In this document: one piece after another, positions 58,080-64,000 of the stretch
Position numbering within the stretch: position 1 is the first letter of the stretch
Layout of the letters: each line of letters opens with the position of its first letter
Source: Apostichopus japonicus
Taxonomy: Eukaryota; Echinodermata; Holothuroidea; Aspidochirotida; Stichopodidae
Assembly (NCBI RefSeq): GCF_037975245.1
Contig: NC_092580.1
Coordinates: 26,456,501 to 26,520,500, forward strand
Direction of reading: 5' to 3'
Length of the DNA: 64,000 nt
Translations under genes and position numbers: made by a program
The notes under the pieces: model-generated
What the model saw: only the letters and a program-made list of their open reading frames with translations
Databases searched by the model: none
What the model was told of the DNA's origin: nothing

Positions 58080-59570
58080 CACAGGTCAGTCTAATTAACG
58101 TGGTTATACACACCTCTATCAAAAACAATAGGGTTCTTGTACTCAATGTTATGAATCCACACACCAAGTATTACCGAACCAAACCAAATCTTTAATAAAT
58201 TGAAATTTGCCCACGAAACTTCAAAGCATCAACTTGAAAGAAGCTCATACATGTCACTGGATGTCAACCTGAGGTCAAAGGTCACTCAAATGCAGGTCGA
58301 CTATTGTATTACAATACCGTAACTCCCAACCTTGATGGACATTTGGTTCTCAAGTTATTGAAAAAAAACTAGTTTTTGACCCCTAATTGACCTTTGTTGA
58401 CCTTGGATCATATTACCGTTATGTTTGGAAACGATCCCTAACCCCATTCACAACTAGTCCCAAAATATCAACCATGTCGAACCCTGTCAGTGGTAGTTTC
58501 ACAAGTTATTGAAAAAAAAAACATTTTGACCCATAAATGACCTTTGATGACCTTGGATCACATCACGTTTATTTTGTAAATTGTGCCTCTACTCCATTCA
58601 CAACTTGTCCCAATATACCAGCCATGTCAAACTTCGTGACTAGAAGTTGTTGCAAAAATTAGCATAGCTAACAGTTTTTTGCCCAATATCAACCTTGAAT
58701 GACCTAGGATGACGTGATGGTTTTTATAAAAACTGTTTCTCTTGATGATGGGCACTCTGCCCTACAATTTGTTTGCCTACAATGTACACACATAATGTTA
58801 TTGCTAGAAAGGTATCAAAACCAACATTTGGCCCTTCATAACTTGAGAACTGGGTGTCCGATTGAAGCGGGAGTTGGCTTTCCTATGTATAGCACAAAGA
58901 GCTCTATCATATATCAACATATTGACAAACTTTTCTTTGTTTTGCTTTGTTTTGCCCCATTTCTCCTAAAATGAGCATATTTTTCAAGATTTGACCTTTA
59001 ACCTTTTGACCTCGCGGTCAGATGTAGTTTGACACGCTGATTCCAAAAAGCAACATGACAAGTCTGTGCGACCATCCTAACTGTACTTATGAAAAAAAAA
59101 AATGCAAAATGAACTCTGATAACTTCGCTTACGAAGTTCGCACAGGGGTTAACTATGGACCATTTTGATCGGAAGGTACCTTTGAGATCCGATTATGGCC
59201 ACGAAAATACAAATAACCAAAAAAACTGATAAAGGTTACCGGAGGTCGACCTGAGGTCAAAGGTCACCTAGATGCGGGTCGACTCCTGGATTACAATAGC
59301 GTAACTTCAAACCTTGAAGGACATTCGGTTCTCGTCGGATCCTGTCAATGGGAGTTATTGCTTGTTTTAATATTTTGGCTTCTGGTCTCTAACTGATCTT
59401 TGGTGACCTTCACAGGCACCAAAAAAATAGGGCACATCCACTCAATGTGGTACTCATATACACCAAATATTAGATAGGTCCAAGCTTCCTTACTTGAGAC
59501 AAGCCAGGCGTCATACACACCTACACACACTCTCCGCCTGCATGAATGCATAGGTTACGATTATCATCGA
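58080..59570. repeat. cluster of dispersed ~130-140-bp repeat units
   Basis: Phrases such as TGACCTTTGATGACCTTGG, CATTCACAACT(T/A)GTCCCA, CAAACCTTGAAGGACATT and CACTCAATGTGGTAC recur. The last matches the IMP4-intron array at 15290-16130. The right end (AGGCGTCATACACACCTACA) resembles that array's right end at 16120. No coding exon was seen. Confidence 0.6.
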
Positions 59571-59579
59571 AACCAAAAA

Positions 59580-59998
59580 TGGACAATGTCACCATATGAG
59601 AGAAAAGGTACATGTGTTCACCCTTCTTAGTGTAAATGGTATCAATCAATACGCTGATCGCTTGCATTTATAACACATTTCATTGAAATTGACAATAAAG
59701 CTACATTGAAATTGATTGAAAAATAATATGAATTTTAGCGAGTGTATAATGATTTTGTTTTTAATTCTTCGTTCAAATGCTTTTAACATTCTTATATAGC
59801 AAATGCACAATCACGACAAAATAGTTTTTTTTTAAATATTTCCAAACGTCAAAGGAGTGCTATATTTTAGACAATCCATTCTCTCAGTGAGTTACAATTC
59901 CTCACCAGTATGCACACTGCATTTGAGAGTGCCAACAAAATGTTTGTGTTGACGTTGGAGCATGAGTGGCCATTAAACATGTTTTTAACATATACTCA
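59580..59998. other. intergenic sequence
   Basis: AT-rich, with nothing recognised. Confidence 0.35.
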
Positions 59999-60414
59999 TG
60001 GGCTCAATACTGACGGGCTTTAACACACCTCTAATTTGCTTTGTACATTTATAACTCATTTATCTAGAAAGAAAGCAAAACTGTTTGCATATGGTATCAT
60101 GCAGCGACAACATCAATTAAGTGAAATAGAAAGCAAAACTGAATGGACGAAGAATATTAAAAGTGTATCCGCTTTAAATGGAAATACAACCAACACGAAA
60201 GTTATTAAGTTAAGACGGTTCATGTCGCGAAAGTAAGTAACAGTAACCTGGATTTAACACGGAGGAAATACATATCTGCCAACAGGAAACCGTTTGGAGA
60301 GTAAAGAACTCCAGTAAAGTCCTTTTTGAAAGCATGCTATAATTTGGGGCCTATATATAAGAATTGACTGCTATTAACGTTACAGTAGGAAATGATAACC
60401 AAACTGATACTCAC

Positions 60415-60465
60415 CGGTAAGGCAAAACCAAAGATGGTCGCCAAAAGGAACAATGCATTCGTCAT
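60415..60465 (-). pseudogene. orphan copy of the Ly6 signal-peptide exon
   Basis: The minus strand reads MTNALFLLATIFGFALP with the same donor GTGAGTATC. Compared with 50732-50783 one base is missing (GCCTTACCG for GCCCTTACCG), so the intron phase changes from 1 to 0 and it could not join a phase-1 exon. No cysteine-rich exons follow. It may be a relic, or it may donate its leader to another exon. Confidence 0.75.
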
Positions 60466-61794
60466 TTTCACCTGGTGATCGAAAGAAAAACAGAATTAAA
60501 GGAAGAAAAATTACGTTATTGTTAGCTTTGATTCTCAAAAATGTAATTATTTGAACCACTGACTGTGAGGTCGTGACGTATTAATTTTATTACAAGCAAA
60601 CGTGCAAGTATGAGATGTTCAGTGCACTATAAAAGGTGTTCACAGCTTCATCATTATCATTCATCAAACTAAGACACCTTTCAATATATTGTTTACGCAA
60701 TGGAAGGTTAATGCGCACGTACCTCATTATATTGATTTAATTGTCAATATTTCTTTCGACTAAACAACTTCAATTATTACTATTCATCCAATTCGTTTAG
60801 TGGATTGGTAAACTTAATACTTTCTTCGAAAATTGTGACATAAACCATTTGACCATTTTATGGGATTATTGAGACGAGATCATCTTGTAAATTTCTTCAA
60901 CGTCGACTCAAAATGGATGCCTTTATTATAATCTGAATACAATTCTCTGAGCGATTGATTGTATTTGATTAAGATTGTTCTTCTTCTTCTCTCTTGTCAG
61001 TTCTGTTAAACTACAGAATTAATCAATGCAATTAAAACAAAATATCTACAGTTACAATTTGTCAGATAAACTTTGAAAAATGATATGTTTATCTTGCTGA
61101 GCCATTTAAGAAGTGTTGACCTAAAAATATACATCAGTATTAAACATAAATGTCTTCCACAGCGCACATACGTTAGTTATCAACACGTTCGGAACTCTTT
61201 TCATGAAGAAACATGCTTTCTATGAAACACTATTCATTGATAATAATATGCTAAATCCATTATCTCGCCGAAGCTATCTTTTTAATTTTCAGTCATTAGC
61301 GAATGTATAAGGAACGCAAACGATAACACATTAATTTTCCCATTTACTAATTTGCTTCGATTACAATTATATTCATTACATTTGTTACTTTCTTGCTTGA
61401 TCCCCTTCATAAAGATATAAGCAAAACAATGTTGCAGTAGCAGCTTATAACCTGTAGTGTAATGCATCATATTTTAAGCTCGAAATCATAGATACTTTTC
61501 ATACATGGTATATGGAATAGCCATATTGATTACAAGAATCCCATTGCTTTTGAGGTCAAATCTCTTATAGATCACCAGACGTCAAACTCTGAAAAAAAAC
61601 CCCTTTTACATGATATCTAACGATTGAAATCGTGGATACCTCTAATACTTGGTGTGTGGATTCATAACGTTGAGTACAATTATACCACTATTGTTTTTGG
61701 TGGAGAAAAGTCACTGGATTCAGGACTTCTTTAATGGTTCCTATGACCCATGTTGGAACTGGTGCGAAATGTTTTGCAAATACTGTGTCTAGAA

Positions 61795-62105
61795 TGCACG
61801 GGTGTTAATGCTATCGCTGGATGCACTCGGGCTTCGCTACGCTCCGCCCTCGTGCATCGCTTGCATTATCCCCCGATCGTGCATTAATCCTGTGAGTAAC
61901 GCACGCTAGACCGTTGATTAACCCCGTTCATTCATACACTACCATTTGTGTGGGGGAAAAATCATAAAACAAAACATTTTTGGTTACATATAACCAAAGA
62001 TTTATTAAAGTGATGCCGCGTAATTTTACCGTGCGTTACTCACAGGATTAACCACGGTCAGCTGACCTGAATGGACCAATAGGATTTAGGAATCTTTACT
62101 AAGTA
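61795..62105. mobile_element. hairpin-rich insertion in copy B
   Basis: Absent from copy A between TGTCTAGAA and CATATAAT. It contains inverted blocks TAATCCTGTGAGTAACGCAC (61889-61908) and GTGCGTTACTCACAGGATTA (62032-62051), which are perfect reverse complements, plus an inner hairpin GATGCACTCGGGC/GCCCTCGTGCATC. The family is unknown and there is no ORF. Confidence 0.7.
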
Positions 62106-62279
62106 TGAATGAACATATAATTAATTTGGTTAGACTACATAGCAAGTATACATTGACGCTTTTTAATACATTCACATCCCTTACAATTGATTTCATTAGC
62201 TTGACTAGTCACTGTTTAACGTTTTACTGTCTACTATCCAGGTTAAGTTCTGAGTCTGCTTGGTTAAATCAATGTGGTC

Positions 62280-63165
62280 CCTCACAAGAAAGCTGGAATT
62301 GGTTGAAAAAATGCTGCTCGTATAGTTTGTAAGAAAACGAAAAAAATACCATGTTACACTATTACTGGAATCACTGCATTGTCTACCAATAGATTTTCGA
62401 GTGAAGTTCAAAATTAACCTACTCACCTACAAGGCTCTCCACGGTCTCGACCCAAACTACCTGTCTTGTCTCCTTACACCGTACAAACCTAGCAGAACCC
62501 TACGGTCATCATCGCAGGAATTGCTCAAGGAGGAGAGAACAAGATTCAAGACCGGCGACAGAGCCTTCTCAGTCAGCGCTCCCAGATTATGGAACGCCCT
62601 ACTAAACTCAGTGCGTGTATGCAGTACTCTTACCACTTATAAACTGCTTTAAAAACATATAATTTTAGACTCGCTTTTACTGTGTAATTGACTGTGTTTT
62701 AACTTTTATTATGCATAGATAGTTCGTTTGGAACTACTTACTTAATTCTTAACATTTTCTTTTTTAAATGTATTTTTATTTATTTACTACGTTTAGGGTT
62801 CTATTTTTTATATTGTTTAGTATTGGGTGTTTATTGCTATCTGTTTTAGGCTTTTACAATAATTGTCTTACTGTACTATAGTTTCTCATACTTATTTATA
62901 ATTAAACATTTCTTATGATTTAATTTATTTACTATTTACATACTTCTGAATTTGTTTTGGACTATTGCGTTTTGGTTTCTAGTATCGTGTATTACGGGTG
63001 TGTTTTTTATTTTGTTGCTTTTGGCAGTTACATTTTTTGCCTTATTGGTTCTATATATTTAATATTGTGGTTTTTGTTACTATTTGTTTTAAGGTGTTAC
63101 ATTTGTAAAGCGCTTTGAGCAGCTTTGCTGATTATGCGCTATATAATACTTATTATTATGATCTA
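62280..63165 (+). mobile_element. L2-like LINE, 3' end
   Basis: The plus-strand frame reads PIDFRVKFKINLLTYKALHG, DPNYLSCLLTPYKPSRTLRS, FKTGDRAFSVSAPRLWNALL. This is the standard C-terminal RT region of L2/CR1 elements. The tail TAAAGCGCTTTGAGCAGC...GCGCTATATAA with TTATTATTAT ends the element. The insert is absent from copy A (53090), so it arrived after the duplication. Confidence 0.85.
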
Positions 63166-63631
63166 ACTCTGATAACCAAATTCTGGGATAACAGATTTCC
63201 TATTTCTTGTTGACCTTTTGAAATTCAACTTGATTGATATGGTAAGAGAGACGCTGAAACATCATTGAGGTAAATATATTATTGGTGATTTATAGGTTGC
63301 TATATGCTATCATCGTGTATTGTCTACAAGGCCTTATGTGATGTCCAAAGATTGTTAGCCCTGTAAACTGAGTCATTGAAAGACTGTCCAAACCTAAAAG
63401 CCACAATCATTATGTTTTGACGCATGTTTATTACAACTTAAGAACTACGGAATGTCTCATTTGCATAGATATGTCGCTCTGACACTATATAGAATGAACA
63501 CGCTCACAATAGTCCCAACGAGTATAGCATACTTTGCACAAGAAGATGACGTTAAGAATGTACTACAGATCATATAAACTGCATTCAAGGATTTAATCTG
63601 TCATAGAAATCACCCAGATTCTACCAATGTT

Positions 63632-63986
63632 TTAACAATTCATTATTGCCTCCGGAAAGTTACAACTTCTGTACTTGGGCTGCCTTCTAACAAAGCATTC
63701 GTTTAAAGTATAGCTCCTCAGAGTGAGCTCGTAAATTTCGCCAAACGGATAACATTTGCAGATGGTACCGTTATCGAACGAAACTAAGCCAACTTTGACC
63801 CAATAAACATAACTTTTCGAGTAGTTCATAATTTCCTTTAGAGTTTGAATATTTTCGTCACCCAAACAATTTTCAAACTGGGAATGATCCCATTCAAACT
63901 GTACATTCCTCCATTGCTTAGGCTTCAATTTACCCTTTTCCTTTCGGAAATATCCTGGTATTGCTTTGTGTAAACTAAACGAGTTT
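63632..63986 (-). CDS. unrecognised partial ORF (possible terminal exon)
   Basis: The minus strand is open from a possible acceptor (CATTTACAG, right of 63986) to a stop at 63634-63632. It reads SFSLHKAIPGYFRKGKGKLK, PKQWRNVQFEWDHSQF, then YVYWVKVGLVSFDNGT and KCYPFGEIYELTL, with five cysteines. The matching part of copy A (53625-53985) has an in-frame TAG and indels, so A is broken while B is open. No signature is known to me. It lies upstream of the orphan signal exon and may belong to a gene continuing to the right. Confidence 0.35.
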
Positions 63987-64000
63987 CTGTAAATGTAAAT

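Larger units (their letters stand above)
59999..64000. repeat. segmental duplication, copy B (runs off the window)
   Basis: Direct repeat of 50301-54005, starting at ATGGGCTCAATA and still matching at the last base. Its left edge stops short of Ly6 exons 2 and 3, which have no copy in 55-60 kb. Confidence 0.9.

Overview
This is eukaryotic (metazoan) DNA: widely spaced, intron-split genes set in AT-rich sequence packed with decayed transposons, satellites and microsatellites. Penelope-like retroelements, several LINE types, abundant 8-bp-TSD (hAT-like) nonautonomous elements and a ten-cysteine Ly6-type GPI protein fit a marine invertebrate deuterostome. An echinoderm is my best guess, but that is an impression and no marker gene proves it.

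Genes. (1) 4634-6139 (+) is a large 3'-terminal exon for an acidic, coiled-coil protein ending in a CaaX-like box. (2) 11566-19829 (-) holds eight coding exons of IMP4, the Brix-domain protein of the U3 snoRNP. All junctions join in frame and the product has the family's length. Its tiny first coding exon lies further right, with candidates at 23195 and 25429. (3) 48900-50783 (-) is a three-exon Ly6/three-finger GPI-anchored protein with a likely noncoding leader exon near 54110. About 4 kb of its 5' half (50301-54005) is duplicated at 59999-64000, leaving an orphan signal-peptide exon. (4) 55740-57860 (+) is a decayed SWIM/YqaJ-nuclease gene of the sort carried by DNA transposons. (5) 63632-63986 (-) is an unrecognised partial ORF at the right edge.

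Mobile DNA dominates the rest. At 28.0-29.7 kb three 8-bp-TSD elements sit one inside another, each with its own target duplication. At 33.3-35.6 kb a palindromic foldback carries another 8-bp-TSD element with a further one inside it. At 30.7-32.8 kb there is a foldback element with 9-bp TSD whose arms are arrays of a short unit. At 39.4-41.4 kb a Penelope-like element (RT plus GIY-YIG), flanked by (TA)n, has a complete type I hammerhead ribozyme motif just after its ORF; a second Penelope-like RT lies at 43-44 kb. Both have the inverted 5' part expected from twin priming. Two tRNA-headed repeats (4.0 and 37.2 kb) also carry a hammerhead-like core. LINE pieces of RTE, CR1/L2-like and L2 type lie at 42.4-43.0, 41.9-42.05 and 62.3-63.2 kb.

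Tandem repeats include an 88-bp minisatellite that begins inside the IMP4 stop-codon region, a ~140-bp array in an IMP4 intron, two inverted copies of a TTTAAATCGA-type array (26.2 and 44.8 kb) and a long AT-cored palindrome in the Ly6 intron. All calls were made by eye; no database search was run.
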